This document shows positions 13,113-25,180 of a DNA stretch of 64,000 bases, one piece after another. Origin of the DNA: Opisthocomus hoazin (taxonomy: Eukaryota; Chordata; Aves; Opisthocomiformes; Opisthocomidae); the NCBI RefSeq assembly GCF_030867145.1, contig NC_134454.1, positions 69,856,308 through 69,920,307 of the forward strand, read 5' to 3'. Position 1 is the stretch's first letter; each line of letters begins with the position of its first letter. Below the pieces are notes generated by a model. The model was not told where the DNA came from, ran no database searches, and saw only the letters and a program-made list of their open reading frames with translations. The position numbers and the translations under genes were made by a program.

Positions 13113-14188
13113 TAGGTGAAAACCTAAATATACGAAACTGGGTTTGCCATCAGGAAGGGTGCAGGGGAGCGATTCTAGAGCCTGCGCCTGGCTCCGGGTT
13201 TGGTCTCGATGGCAGTTTCCTCCGTGAGACTGAAATTATTCCAGGAGCTGAAATTATGCACTGATGGTTTATTAAAAAAAAAAAGTCTCAGAAAGATGGG
13301 GTTTTTTAAAACATGTTTTGCAGGCACATATACGATGACAAAATAACCCATTTTCATCACTTGGTAAAATTAGTAGAAAGCAACAATTGCTAGAGAAAAC
13401 TGTTAAAAATCAACAACCGAGATAATTAGAAAGCAGGAAAATCGGTGAGAGTTTCATCTTCAAAAAACTGACGGAAGCTCTGAGGCTGCCGTGGCCACGT
13501 TTGCCCTCAGCCGGACTCTGAGCAGCCAACCCCTGTCCCAGTCTCCAGCAGCGACGGCGTTTTTCCGTTGACCTTGGCCTGTGCTGCAGAGGTGAGGCTT
13601 CCCAGGCAGGGCGAGGGGCCGCACCCCGCGCCCCTCGGTTATTTCTACAGGCGGTTGCCAAGCCTGAACCCTCGGAGGGAGAAGGCAGGGCAGCGTGCTG
13701 CCGCCCGGCCCGACTGCCAGCCGTGCCACCCGCCCAGCAGCCCAGCCTGGTGCCTCCACCTGCGGTCATAGCAACGCAAGCACCAAAACTGCCCACGCTC
13801 TCAAGTTTCAGAACTAAAATCTTTCTCAAAACAGTAATTTATAACCTACACACTGATCAATGTAACCCCTATCAGACACATGCTGCAGTAGTAGCTAGAA
13901 GCTAATGGGTTTGTTCAAGCAGGAAAAGTCATCAAAAGCTTCTCAGGACTCCAGGACTCACTGGGCTGCACCACCCAAACACGTGTAGTACAAGGACATC
14001 TCTGACCAAAGGTATCAGATACGAGTCCCAAAGCAACATACACAATCCTAAAATACAATGGGTAACAGCATCTAGGAAAACAAGGCAAGAGGTGAACCCA
14101 AAGCAACAAGAAAGCAAAGCGTATAGAATCAATAACGTGTCTCCAGGCTACCTTGGCAGCACATGCTTCACACTGTATTAATGGTCTA
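13113..14188. other. Intergenic, nothing recognised
   Basis: Moderately GC-rich near 13,480-13,760, then AT-rich. Short open frames here show no similarity that I recognise. Confidence 0.4.
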
Positions 14189-14189
14189 A

Positions 14190-14628
14190 ACTCATAGAAT
14201 CACAGAATCATGAAGGTTGGAAAAGACCTCGAAGCTCATCAAGTCCAACCGTCAGCCCATCCCCACCATGCCCGCTAGACCATGTCCAGAAGTGCCATAT
14301 CTACAAGGTTTTTGAATACCTCCAGGGACGGTGTCTCCACCGCTTCCCTGGGCAGCCTGTTGCAAGGCTTTACAACTCGTTCAGTGAAGAAATGTTTCCT
14401 AACAGCCAATCTAAACCTCCGCTGACACAACTTGAGGCCATTGCCTCTCGTCCGATCGCTAGTTACTTGGGAGAAGGGACCAACACCGGCCTCACTAGAA
14501 CCGCCTTTTAGGTAGTTGTAGAGATGGACAAGGTCTCCCCTCAGCCTCCTCTTCTCCAGGCTCAACAATCCCAGTTCCCTCCACCGCTCCTCATGTGAGA
14601 GAGTTATGGCTAAATCCTCCACACTGCA
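14190..14628 (-). mobile_element. CR1 LINE 3' end fragment
   Basis: The plus strand begins with TCATAGAATCACAGAATCAT, the reverse complement of a CR1 terminus, followed by the conserved 3' UTR and the ORF2 C-terminus on the minus strand ([43 protein letters not shown]). The last 115 codons are open, ending near 14,275. The 5' part of the LINE is missing. Confidence 0.92.
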
Positions 14629-15234
14629 CAGCTATTCTGAGCATCTTCTGGCTTTGCAATACATCATACACTGTGGCTATCAAAAGAGAAACACAATGAG
14701 CAGCAGGAGATTATCAGTTTATCCATATCAGTCCTCCTAGTGGGTTTCTATTCACGTTGCTTCATACATGATCCTTCTACTTCCTTCCGGTGACGAAATC
14801 ACATCAATTTCAGTTGCCACGGGAAAAGCTGTGATAGTCGTTGGGGAAATTACTTTACAGCAGTAATGGTAAATAAGTTTGATTTCTCTCTCCAGTTGTT
14901 TCATAGAAGGAGGTATAATGCCGTTTCCACTTCACGAAAAGCAAGGCTTTGACCCGGCAAACAGCTGAGGCGACGTCGGTACCCTACCGAGATCCCCCAC
15001 AAACCTCGCACTGAACTCAAATCAAATCTTTCCACGTGCTGTAGTTTACCTGTCACAAGTGTCCAAGCAGTTCCAGCAAAGCCAACAGCACATTCTTAGC
15101 GTGTGAGGTCTAGTTTAAAGGAACTACTCTGCGAGCCTGCTGGCACGGGAATTTGGTTTGTTGAAAGGTTCCTGCCATGCACAGCCCAACTACTCCAGCT
15201 TGTACTTACACGGGGTTTATACCAGCAAAACAAT
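14629..15234. other. Intergenic, nothing recognised
   Basis: Unique-looking sequence with no recognised coding or repeat content. Confidence 0.4.
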
Positions 15235-15745
15235 GCTTCTGCTAACATGGGTCGTTTTGCTGGCGTGGGGCATCGTCATCGCTGGGCACAGCGAGGTGGC
15301 AGATGCTCTCCGTTAACCCCCACCTCCGCACCAGGGGAAGGGGAAAAGGAGGAGAAGGGAGAGAGAGGCTTACAAACTGGATATGACAACAGAACTAGTG
15401 CAACATACCCGAAACCAATATGGAGTATCTCCGAGCGTCCCGCCAGCGGCACCCAGGCAGGCACCAGAAGTCCCAGACTGGACTCCACGCTAGATGGGAA
15501 GCAGACTCAGGAATGCACGGACTGGCATCTGGATCAGGATGGTAGGCAGGACTAGGAGCAGGGTCTGCTTCAGAACCCAGCCACGGACGAAAAGAAGCAA
15601 GACCCTCGCGATCCCCCGGCTTTAAACCGAGTGTGACGTGCATGGCATGGAATACCTCACCGGTTGATATCGGGTCACCTGTTCTGCCCGCTCCTCCCTG
15701 CACGTACAACCCTTGACGACTCCTCACTTGCACAACGTAAGAGGT
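15235..15745 (-). mobile_element. Possible solo retroviral LTR
   Basis: A block of about 0.5 kb with base composition unlike its flanks. On the minus strand it shows LTR-like order: a segment resembling bird ERV U3 (GAGGTATTCCATGCCATGCA), a TTTAAAG box about 40 bp downstream, then a pyrimidine-rich CTCTCTCCC stretch. No neighbouring gag or pol is present. The ends were not defined exactly and a 150-codon plus-strand open frame across it looks accidental. Confidence 0.38.
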
Positions 15746-17389
15746 GTGCCAACGACTTTGGCTGCTATACTAATAATTATAAGCACAGGCCTTTTCTGAC
15801 TGCCATTCCTACCATCAGCTCAGTGAAATGATCAACGCTAGGTGTTACCAGCTTTGGCGCGTACACCATCTGAAAGATATGCAGCCAACTTCAGAAAAAT
15901 GCAGTTACTTAGAAGAACTTAGCTGTAAGGAAAATTCATTAAAAGAGAATTGGTTCTGTTTTAACCAAAACCAGGACAGGGATAATTAAACTACACTGAT
16001 AAAACCACATGTATTCTATTACTGATGAAGAAATGCTCGCATAAACGTAGTCATTGTCTGTCATGAAGAACAAGACGACAGAAGATTGACAGAATGGCAA
16101 ATTTGTGAAGCAATATTTACAGCATTTTTTAGTTACAAAGCATGTTGTTTGGTCTTCTAAACCCAAACAGTACCTGGATCTTCAGAAGTATACAGAGCAC
16201 AGAAGAGAGCAAAAGTATTCAAGTCATCAATATTTAACAGAAACAGCTTCTGAAACTAGGTAGACTGAGCAGAACATGTCTGCTTTGGAAAACTGCTGTA
16301 GGAGGCTATGATGACATTTACGTTGGAAATTAATATGGAGGAAGAAGACATATCCATATGAACAGTTCTCTTTTGTTAAGCAAACTTGGAGAAGTAGGCC
16401 AAGATTTTTGCCACAGATGCTCACACATGTTTTTAAAAGTCCTTTCAATGAACCATGACAGAAGTGAAGGGTAACTCATGTGGAATCTAGACAAAAGTTG
16501 AGGTTTAAGAACAAGCTAAGAATTCCTGGTTTTGAATGACTGTGGTACCTCTGGGTAGTTTGATGGAGAGAGAAGAAAAACACATTTAGCACTTTCCTCC
16601 AAATTCAGTATTCTCAATAATATCTGTAATTTAAGGTTCTGTTTGGTGTAGATCAGGGTACAGACTGTGAGATATCTGGAGAGAGATAGCTCATTCCATA
16701 TTCAGGGAGTGCCTACATCAGTGTATGAAAGCATTGAACAAATACAATGAAACAAAAATATGTGGGAAATGATGAGGTATTAGAAATGAAACCAGAAAGA
16801 TTTTAACTTCCATCAAATACTAACCATCCATATTTAAATGCAAGTTTTAGAACTCGTTATAATATGAAAAATGTATCATGAATTTAAAACTATATTATTT
16901 ACCACACAAACTTGGATGAAGGGATGAAGTATGAGATCAAAAGTTAAAAACATATTTTGGCGGGCACTTGAAATATGCTGACTTCTGTTTGTTCTAGGAG
17001 TAGAATACAAGATATTTCTGCAAGTATATTACACACTCATAATGTTAATCAAGCAAATATTAAAGAAAAATATGGAAACATAGTTAATTCCTTACTTATA
17101 CACATCTTTGTGTCACTCCATGAAGATGTACAAAACAAATCACCTTATACTAAAAACCCAGTGTTCCCAGTATGCAATCCGTCTGAACCAAGGAATCAGG
17201 CAGATGGCCAAAATCAAAATTTCCATATAACAGGCTTAAAGTCTGATTAATACAGATTTGATCCAGAAAGCTTCTGATGCAGTGAGCCCAATATTTAAAA
17301 ACTAGAAGCAAATGGCCACCTAATATTAATAATAAAGACCCAATTCTAATGTATGTTCTTCTCAACAGAAGAGTATTTGCCCTGCAGCA
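15746..17389. other. Intergenic, nothing recognised
   Basis: AT-rich sequence. Short open frames show no recognisable family. Confidence 0.4.
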
Positions 17390-17437
17390 CTGGGAGTAAA
17401 CGAACAGAGTTAAAGACGTGCACTCGCCTGCAGGGCT

Positions 17438-18034
17438 GTGATCTTACTGGCATCACAGAGACATAGTGGGATGGCTTCTATGACTAGAGTGTTGGAATGG
17501 AAGGATACAAGCTCTTTAGGAGGGACAAGCAGGGGAGATGAGGAGTGGATGTCACCCTCTATGCCAGTGACTAGCTGGAGTGCATGGAGCTCTGCCTGGG
17601 CATGGATGAGGAGCCAACCAAAAGCTTTACGGGTCAGGATTAAAGAAACAGCAGGGACAGGTGATGTTATAGTGGAGGTCTGCTACAGGCCACCTGACCA
17701 GGAAGACCGAGTGGATGAGGCCCTCTATAGACAGATAGGAGCAGCCTCATGTTCACAAGCCCTGGTCTTCGCGGAGGGGCTTCAACCATCCCGATATCTG
17801 CTGGCGGGACAACGCAGCAGGGCATTGCAATCCAGGAGGTTCCTGGAATGCGTTGGTGATAAATTCCTTCTTCAAGTGATAGAGGAGCCCATGAGGAGGG
17901 GTGCTATGCTGGACCTTGTTCTCACCAACAAGGAGGGGCTGGTGGGGAATGGGAAGCTCGAGGGCAGCCTTGGCTGCAGTGACCATGAAATAGTGGAATT
18001 CAAGATCCTTAGGGTTAGCAAGGAGGGCACATAG
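17438..18034 (+). pseudogene. CR1 ORF2 endonuclease-region remnant
   Basis: A 198-codon open stretch from the LINE endonuclease domain (VCYRPPDQEDRVDEALYRQI, DLVLTNKEGLVG, GSLGCSDHEIVEFKIL), including the conserved SDH triad residues of apurinic endonucleases in 'GCSDHE'. It lacks the N-terminal catalytic part. Confidence 0.85.
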
Positions 18035-18435
18035 CAAGCTTGCTGCCCTGGACTTCAGGAGAGTAGACTTTGGGCTCTTCGGGGATCTGCTGGGTAGAGT
18101 ACCATGGGATAAAGCCCTGGAGGGAAGAGGGGCTCAAGAAAGCTGGTGAATATTCAAGGGTCACTTCCTCCAAGCTCAGGAGCAATGCATCCCAACAAAG
18201 ACGAAGTCAGGCAAAAACACCAGGAGGCCTACATGGATGAACAAGGAGCTCCTGGATAAACCTAAACACAAAAAAGAAGCCACAAGAGGGTGGAAGCAAG
18301 GATAGGTAGCCTATGAGGAATGCAGAGAAATTGTCCGAGCAGCCAGGGGTCAGGTTAGGAAAGCTAAAGCCCTGATAGAATTAGATCTGGCTAGGGACGT
18401 CAAGGGCAACAAGAAAAGCTTCTATTGGTACACTG

Positions 18436-19968
18436 GTGATGAAAGGAAGGCTAGGGAAAATGTGGGCCCTCTCTGGAAGGAAACAGGAGACCTGGTTACC
18501 TGGGATATGGAGAAGGCTGAGGTATTCAATGAGTTTTTTGCCTCAGTCTTCACCAGCAAGTGCTCCAGCCACACGACCCAAGTCACAGGTTGCAAAGGCA
18601 GGGACTGGGAGAATGAAGAACCGCCCACTGTAGGACAAGATCAGGTTCGAGACCATCTAAGCAAGCTGAAGGTGCATAAGTCCATGGGACCTGATGAAGG
18701 GCATCCATGGGTCCTGAGGGAACTGGCAGATGAAGTTGCTAAGTCACTATCCATCATGTTTGAGAAGTCATGGCAGTCCAGTTAAGTTCCCACTGACTGG
18801 AAAAGTGGAAACCTAACCCTCATTTTTAAAAAGGGGAAAAAAGGAAGACCCAGGGAACTGCAGGCCAATCAGTCTCACCTCTGTGCCCGGTAAGATCATG
18901 GAGTAGATCCTCCTGGAAACTATGCTAAGGCACATAGAAAATAAAGAGGTGATTCGTGACAGCCAACATGGCTTCACTAAGGGCAAATCGTGCTTGACAG
19001 ATTTGGTGGCCTTCTACGACGAGGTTACTGCATTGGTAGATAAGGACAGACCAGCTCTACCTGGACTTGAGCCAAGCACTTGACACTGTCCCACATGACA
19101 TCCTTGTCTCTAAATTGGAGTGACATAGATTCAATGGATGGAGCACTCGGTGAATAAGGAATTGGCTGGATAGTCGCACTCAAAGGGTTGTGGTCAATGG
19201 CTTGATGTCCAAGTGGAGACCAGTGACGAGTAGCATTCCTCAGGGGTTGTTATTAGGAACAGCACTGTTTAACATCTTTGTCGGTGACATGGACAGTGGG
19301 ATTGAAGGCACCTGCAGCAAGTCTGCTGATGACACCAAACTGTGTGGTGTGGTCAACATGCTGGAGGGAAGGGATGCCATCCAGAAGGACCTTGACAGGC
19401 TTGAGAGGTGGGCCTGTGTGAACCTTGTGAAGTTCAACAAGGCCAAGTGTGAGGTCCTGCACATGGGTTGGGGCAATCCCAAGCACAAATACAGGCTGGG
19501 CAGAGAATGTATTGAATACTGCCCTGAGGAGAAGGACTTGGGGTGTTGGTTGACGAGAAGCTTGACATGACCCAGCAATGTGCGCTCACAGCCCAGAAGG
19601 CCAAGCATATCCTGGGCTGCATCAAAAGTAGCGTGGCCAGCAGGTCAAGGGAGGGGATTCTGCCCCTCTACTCCACTCTGGTGAGACCCCACCTGGACTC
19701 CTGCATCCAACTCTGGAGCCCACAGGACAGGAAAGACATGGAGCTGTTGGAGCAGGTCCAGAGGAGGGCCTCAAAAATGATCAGAGGGCTGGAGCACCTC
19801 TCCTGTGAGGAAAGGCTGAGAGAGTTGGAGCCGTTCAGCCTGGGGAGAAGGGTCCGGGGAGATCTTATTGCAGCCTTTCAGTACTTAAAGGGGGCCTGCA
19901 AGAAAGCTGGAGAGGGACTTTTTACAAGGGCATGTGGTGATAGGACAGGGGTATTGGGTCTAAACTGA
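18436..19968 (+). pseudogene. CR1 ORF2 reverse-transcriptase remnant
   Basis: RT of the same LINE, split over frames 18,462-18,785, 19,190-19,570 and 19,543-19,968. The palm motif reads SADDTKLCG near 19,325, with the usual ADD retained. A stop and shift between 18,785 and 19,190 removes continuity, so no active enzyme is possible. Confidence 0.88.
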
Positions 19969-20230
19969 AAGAGGGTAGATTTACATTAGATCTAAGAAAG
20001 AAATTCTTCGCCATGAGGGTGGTGAGGCACTAGAAGAGGTTGCGGATGCCAGAGAAGTTGTGGATGCCCCCTCCCTGGAAGCGTTCAAGGCCAGGTTGGA
20101 TGGGGCTTTGAGCAACTTGGTCTAGTTTAAGGTGTCCCTGCCCATGGAGGGATGGGGGGGAGGGGGTGGGTGGAACTAGATGATCTTTAAAGTCCTTTCC
20201 AACACAAACCATTCTGTGGTTCTATGATTT

Positions 20231-22654
20231 GTACAATCAGATCCCAAACACAGTGAGAATTCCTCAGTACAAACACAGTTCTAACAAACAGTCCTTATTG
20301 CAAAATTTTAAACATCTTTCAGCTTCAGATTCACAATACGAAACATTTTAAGTAACAAAATTAGAAGAATGGCAGCATTATACAAAAGTACGTAGCAACA
20401 TTCAGTCATTATCATTTGCAGTAACACAATGACCACCAGTATGAAGTATCTGGGCTTGTCTATTTATATGTACTGTCCCTCCCAGGAAAGGAATTTTCCA
20501 ATTTCTTCAGGATTTCAGTGGGTCTACGTGCACAAATGAGACAATGGGATTTGACTGTATTAGAAGTATAAAGTCAGGTCTGAAAATTGAAACATAAGTG
20601 CCTGTTGACTCAACATTTTCTAAAGAACTTTAGTAGTAAAATCACCACTGACTTGGACAGGAGCAGCATTCTGGTCAAGGTCTTCAATCAAGCTGTAGGT
20701 AACAGTTCATATTTTGAAGCAATACCTCATATAACTCATAGTTTAAAGATCTGCTGTGGCATGATCCCCAAAAAGAACTACTATCATTGTTGACAGAGTG
20801 GACTCAGCTGTTGCAATTCCTTCTCTTTATTACAAATCAGCCTTTGAGGGAAAAAAAAAAAAAACAACAACACATGCCTCAAATATGAGCAAAATAAATT
20901 CACTTAAAAGTATTTTCAAGAAGGACTAAAACCAGCTTTCTGACTAGAAGAAGGTTTTTTCCATCTTTAAACCAGGCTGAAATGACCCAGCAAAGCTTTA
21001 GTGTTCTAAGAAGGTTAAATGCAAAAGGTTAAAGAGGGAAATCTAGCTTTTCCTGAGCTGATCCTCTTTCTCTATTTTTCCCTTCATGGACAAAAACAGT
21101 CAGCAGAGGTTTCTACTATCTGGTGTGTTGTTCTGCCATCTGAAACTTTGCAAAAAAGACATAAATCAACCCAAATCAAAAAAAAACAACCCAAGGAAAT
21201 TAATGGTATGAAAGGCTGTGAATAGGGTCACAAGCAAATGAAATGTTTTCTGACTTATATTCCTGGAGCTATGTTATGCTGTTTTCCAGATCCCTCTAAA
21301 CACATTTCAGAGGCTCTTTTTTATTTGTTTAGAATTGGAAATTTGGAGATATGGTTCCTTCTTACTGGATACCCACCCAACATAAGAGATACTTACGCTC
21401 TTACATAGTGGCATTTTTGCATATTGCCATTAGAAACTCCTGGTATTTGTAAATAAGTGGAAAATAACTCTAAATTTGAAGTCCCTGAAAAACAAACTTT
21501 CGGCTATGAAGATGATGCAACAGCTTCAAATCAGCATTGTCTTGTTCTGATTTTCGCTTCTGCCAGAGATTCCGCATTAGGCTTTGGCTGAGTTCTTTTT
21601 AACTTTTCTGTGCCTTATTTTTCACATCTGCAGAATATAAATGCTTGTGTATCTTATGAACTTTTTGAAAGACAATGATGATACTTTCTGTAAACCTGCT
21701 AATTATTATAAAATGGCTGAAAAGAAATAGGGAAAACAGCCTCAAAACACAACTACAGGGCTTCCTGTTTAGCAAACATTCCTTCTCAGTCCTACCGAAA
21801 CAGTGATATCCTATTATACTACACTAACTTTGCCAGAACGGCTAACAGTATTCCTTTACTATGTACAAGCAAGTTTCCTGGAAACATCTTTCATATTATG
21901 GTAGCTATTGTGCATGCGTTTAAAATATTTTGAGACACACCAAAAAGCACAATGGTTTTTTCCTTCATACAACGTGGCACATCTGCCGATGCTATAAAAT
22001 GAAAATCAGCGAGGTGTAATACTAAGGAGATTTTGTTTCTCATCATGCTCTTAATTGTTTACAATTTAATCGCACAACTCCTACACTCCTCCTTGCCCAG
22101 CAGTAAGGCAGACAGAGGAGGTACTCAGTCATGTTTTTCTAAGTGTAGCTGACTAACAGTTGTTTTCAGTTACATTGCAAGTGAAGTCACATTTCAGTAT
22201 GAAGACAATCAGAAAGCTGCTTTCTCTAAGCAAGAAGTCTTTCCTGGGAAAGCTGAGCCTTTGCAGGAGCATAGGGCTTATCCCCTTCGCACCAGGACTA
22301 TCCTATCCCTTCAGTGGTAAAACCAGGAGGGCTGTAGGGTGCAGCCTCAGGTGGTTCCCTGATAACAAAACTTCCTTAGACCACCTCTCTAAAAGTCTTG
22401 AGGGAGCTGCAGCCGGCAGGAGCTTTGTGGAGGTGACTCCCTGCTAAGGAACAGGCAGGGAGAAGCCACCTGGCAAGTGAGGGGAGGAATCTTCTCCATC
22501 TTTGAGAAGATGGGGAAGACTCTGCAGTCTAGAAAGAGGGAGAAGCTCAGTGTAAGCTAAGAAAGCAACAAGTAGAAGAGGCTGGAGGGCAAACTGACCA
22601 AGATACTGCTTGCTAGAAACCCCTCAGCACTTTAGACTGAATGACAAAAACCCA
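20231..22654. other. Intergenic, nothing recognised
   Basis: AT-rich DNA between two CR1 copies. No recognised gene. The segment 22,440-22,654 may be a diverged 5' part of the following CR1, but I could not match it. Confidence 0.4.
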
Positions 22655-24386
22655 AACAAAAACAGTGATTTGGAGTTACTGAATGCCTTCTTTGCTTCAG
22701 TCTTCAGTGCCAAGTCCAGTCCTCAGGAATACTAGGCCCTGGAGGTAAGAGAGGAAGCCTGCAGAGAGGATGACATTCCCTTGGTCGAGCAGGACTGTGT
22801 GAGGGATCGCTTAAGCGATCTGGACGTCCACAAATCCATGGGCCCCGATGGAATGCACCCACAAGTGCTGAGAGAGTTGGCGGATGTCATTGCTGAGCCA
22901 CTCTCCATCATCTTTGAAAAGTCCTGGAGGACAGGAGAGGTGCCCGAGGACTGGAGAAAGGCCAATGTCACTCCAGTCTTCAAAACGGGCATCTTCAAAA
23001 CGGGCAAGAAGGAGGACCCAGGGAACTACAGGCTGGTCAGCCTCACCTCCATCCCGGGAAAGGTGATGGAGCAGCTAATTCTAGAGGTCATCATCAAGCA
23101 AGTGGAGGAAAATAAGTTTATCAGGAGTAGTCAGCGTGGATTCACTAAGGGGAAATCATGCCTGACCAATCTGATAGCTTTCTACGATGGCATGACTGGC
23201 TGGGTACATGAGGGGAGAGCCGTGGATGTTGTCTACCTAGACTTCAGCAAGGCTTTTGACACTGTGTCCCATAACATCCTCCTAGGGAAGCTCAGGAAGT
23301 GTGGGCTGGATGAGTGGTCGGTGAGGTGGATTGAGAACTGGCTGAATGGCAGAGCTTGGAGTGTTGTCGTCAGCGACGCTGAGTCTAGTTGGAGGCTGGT
23401 AACTAGTGGTGTCCCCAGGGGTCAGTACTGGGCCCAGTCTTGTTTAACTTCTTCATCAATGACCTGGATGAAGAGTTAGAATGTACCCTCAGCAAGTTTG
23501 CTGATGACACCAAACTGGCAGGTGTGGTAGATACACCAGAAGGCTGTGCTGCCATTCAGTGTGACCTGGATAGGCTGGAGAGTTGGGCGCAGAGGAACCT
23601 GATGAAACTCAACAAGGACAAGTGCAGGGTCGTGCACCTGAGGAGGAACAACCCCATGCACCAGTACAAGCTTGAGGCGGACCTGCTGGAGAGCAGCTCT
23701 GAGGAGAGGGACCTGGGTGTCCTGGTGGACGACAGGTTGACTATGAGCCAGCAGTGTGCCCTGGCTGCCAAGAATGCCAATGGCATTCTGGGGTGCATTA
23801 AGAATAGTGTGGCCAGCAGGTCGAGGGAGGTTCTCCTCCCCCTCTACTCTGCCCTAGTGAGGCCTCATCTGGAGTACTGTGTCCAGTTCTGGGCTCCCCA
23901 CTTCAAGAAAGATGAGGAACTACTGGAGAGAGTCCAGCGGAGGGCTACGAGGATGATGAGGGGACTGGAGCATCTCTCCTATGAGGAAAGGCTGAGGGAG
24001 CTGGGCTTGTTTAGCCTGAAGAAGAGAAGGCTGAGAGGGGACCTAATATAAATGCTTATAAATATCTGAAGGGCGGGTGTCAAGAGGATGGGGCCAGACT
24101 CTTTTCAGTGGTGCCCAGCGACAGGACAAGGGGCAACGGGTACAAATTGAAGCATAGGAAGTTCCGTCTGAACATGAGGAAGAACTTCTTCCCTCTGAGG
24201 GTGGCGGAGCACTGGAACAGGCTGCCCAGGGAGGCTGTGGAGTCTCCTTCTCTGGAGATATTCAAGACCCGCCTGGACAAGGTCCTGTGCAGCCTGCTGT
24301 AGATGACCCTGCTTCGGCAGGAGGGTTGGACTAGATGACCCACAGAGGTCCCATCCAACCCCGAACATTCTGTGATTCTGTGATTC
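22655..24386 (+). mobile_element. CR1 LINE, 1.7 kb, well-preserved RT
   Basis: Plus-strand CR1 from the start of the RT domain to the 3' terminus (ATTCTGTGATTCTGTGATTC at 24,367-24,386). RT coding sequence is open over 22,781-23,479 and 23,440-24,051, with apparently one frame change near 23,430-23,450 and a stop at about 24,050. Its better preservation than the copy at 17,390 suggests a younger insertion. Confidence 0.93.
22781..24051 (+). pseudogene. CR1 ORF2 reverse transcriptase, frameshifted
   Basis: Motifs in order: [89 protein letters not shown], then in the second frame [13 protein letters not shown] with the catalytic ADD, and [18 protein letters not shown]. The break lies between the palm motifs 'SGVPRG' and 'FNFFINDL'. 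Typical non-LTR retrotransposon RT, 5' truncated and so without its endonuclease. Confidence 0.92.
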
Positions 24387-25084
24387 AACTAAGGATGATT
24401 CGTAAGGAAGTTCTCACTGAAAAGCTGCTTTTCCTGGTAGAGGGGAACTGAAGGAGAGACTTGGCCAGGAGAGTCAGGCTGCCTAAGTTCCTGCTACAAT
24501 AACTAACCTTTTGTTTACAACCATTTATGGTTAAATACAAATGAAATTGCTTAAATTCATGAAAGAAGCCATTAAAAAAATCCCCTGCTGTCATGACATG
24601 CGTGTGCTGTATCTGTCTGTAAGTCTGGGTAAAACATCTCCTTGCTGTACATCTGCTGGCTCTTGGTAAGCTTCAACAAAAATAAGGTTGTTTGCCTATT
24701 GCTAAAATTAAATTATTATTATTGTTATCAATACTATGAAAAGTAAATCACTTAAAACTTTTTATCCATGTTCTTTAGGATGAAATTAAACTTTCTTTTT
24801 TATAAAAATAGCAGAATACTAAATGCTTGGGACGTAGGTAAGGGAAACTATTCCCTTTGAAAATTTTGCATGAAAGTTAAGTGATCAAAACTATTTTAAA
24901 AAGTCAAATTTGCTTACATTATACAGGAGTCCAGTTAGTACAGCAGAAAGCTGTGTTACTTGCACTCATGAAAATTAAAGGACCGGGAGACAGACACAAG
25001 GGGATTTAAAAACTTGCTTTGCGTATGCATTGTCTATCGCAAATACAATCCTCAAAACCATGGTGCCTGCACAATGAGCAATGT
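24387..25084. other. Intergenic, nothing recognised
   Basis: AT-rich DNA with no recognised gene or repeat. Confidence 0.4.
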
Positions 25085-25086
25085 GA

Positions 25087-25180
25087 TTACAGAATCACAG
25101 AATCACAGAATAGTAGGGGTTGGAAGGGACCTCTGTGGGTCATCTAGTCCAACCCTCCTGCCGAAGCAGGGTCATCTAGG
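25087..25180 (-). mobile_element. Very short CR1 3' end
   Basis: About 95 bp of CR1 terminus in reverse: three AGAATCAC units, then GGTTGGAAGGGACCTCTG, then CTAGTCCAACCCTCCTGCC. It matches the tails at 10,246 and 24,386. A typical extreme 5' truncation. Confidence 0.92.

Larger units (their letters stand above)
17390..20230 (+). mobile_element. CR1 LINE, 2.8 kb, 5'-truncated
   Basis: Plus-strand CR1 covering the end of the endonuclease domain through the 3' terminus. Recognisable blocks are endonuclease residues near 17,430-17,720 (DLTGITET, DVIVEVCYRPPDQED), RT motifs from 18,460 ([30 protein letters not shown]) and the ORF2 C-terminus ([29 protein letters not shown] region, 19,690-19,770). 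The 3' UTR ends in ATTCTGTGGTTCTATGATT at about 20,210-20,228. Several frameshifts and stops break ORF2. Confidence 0.92.
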
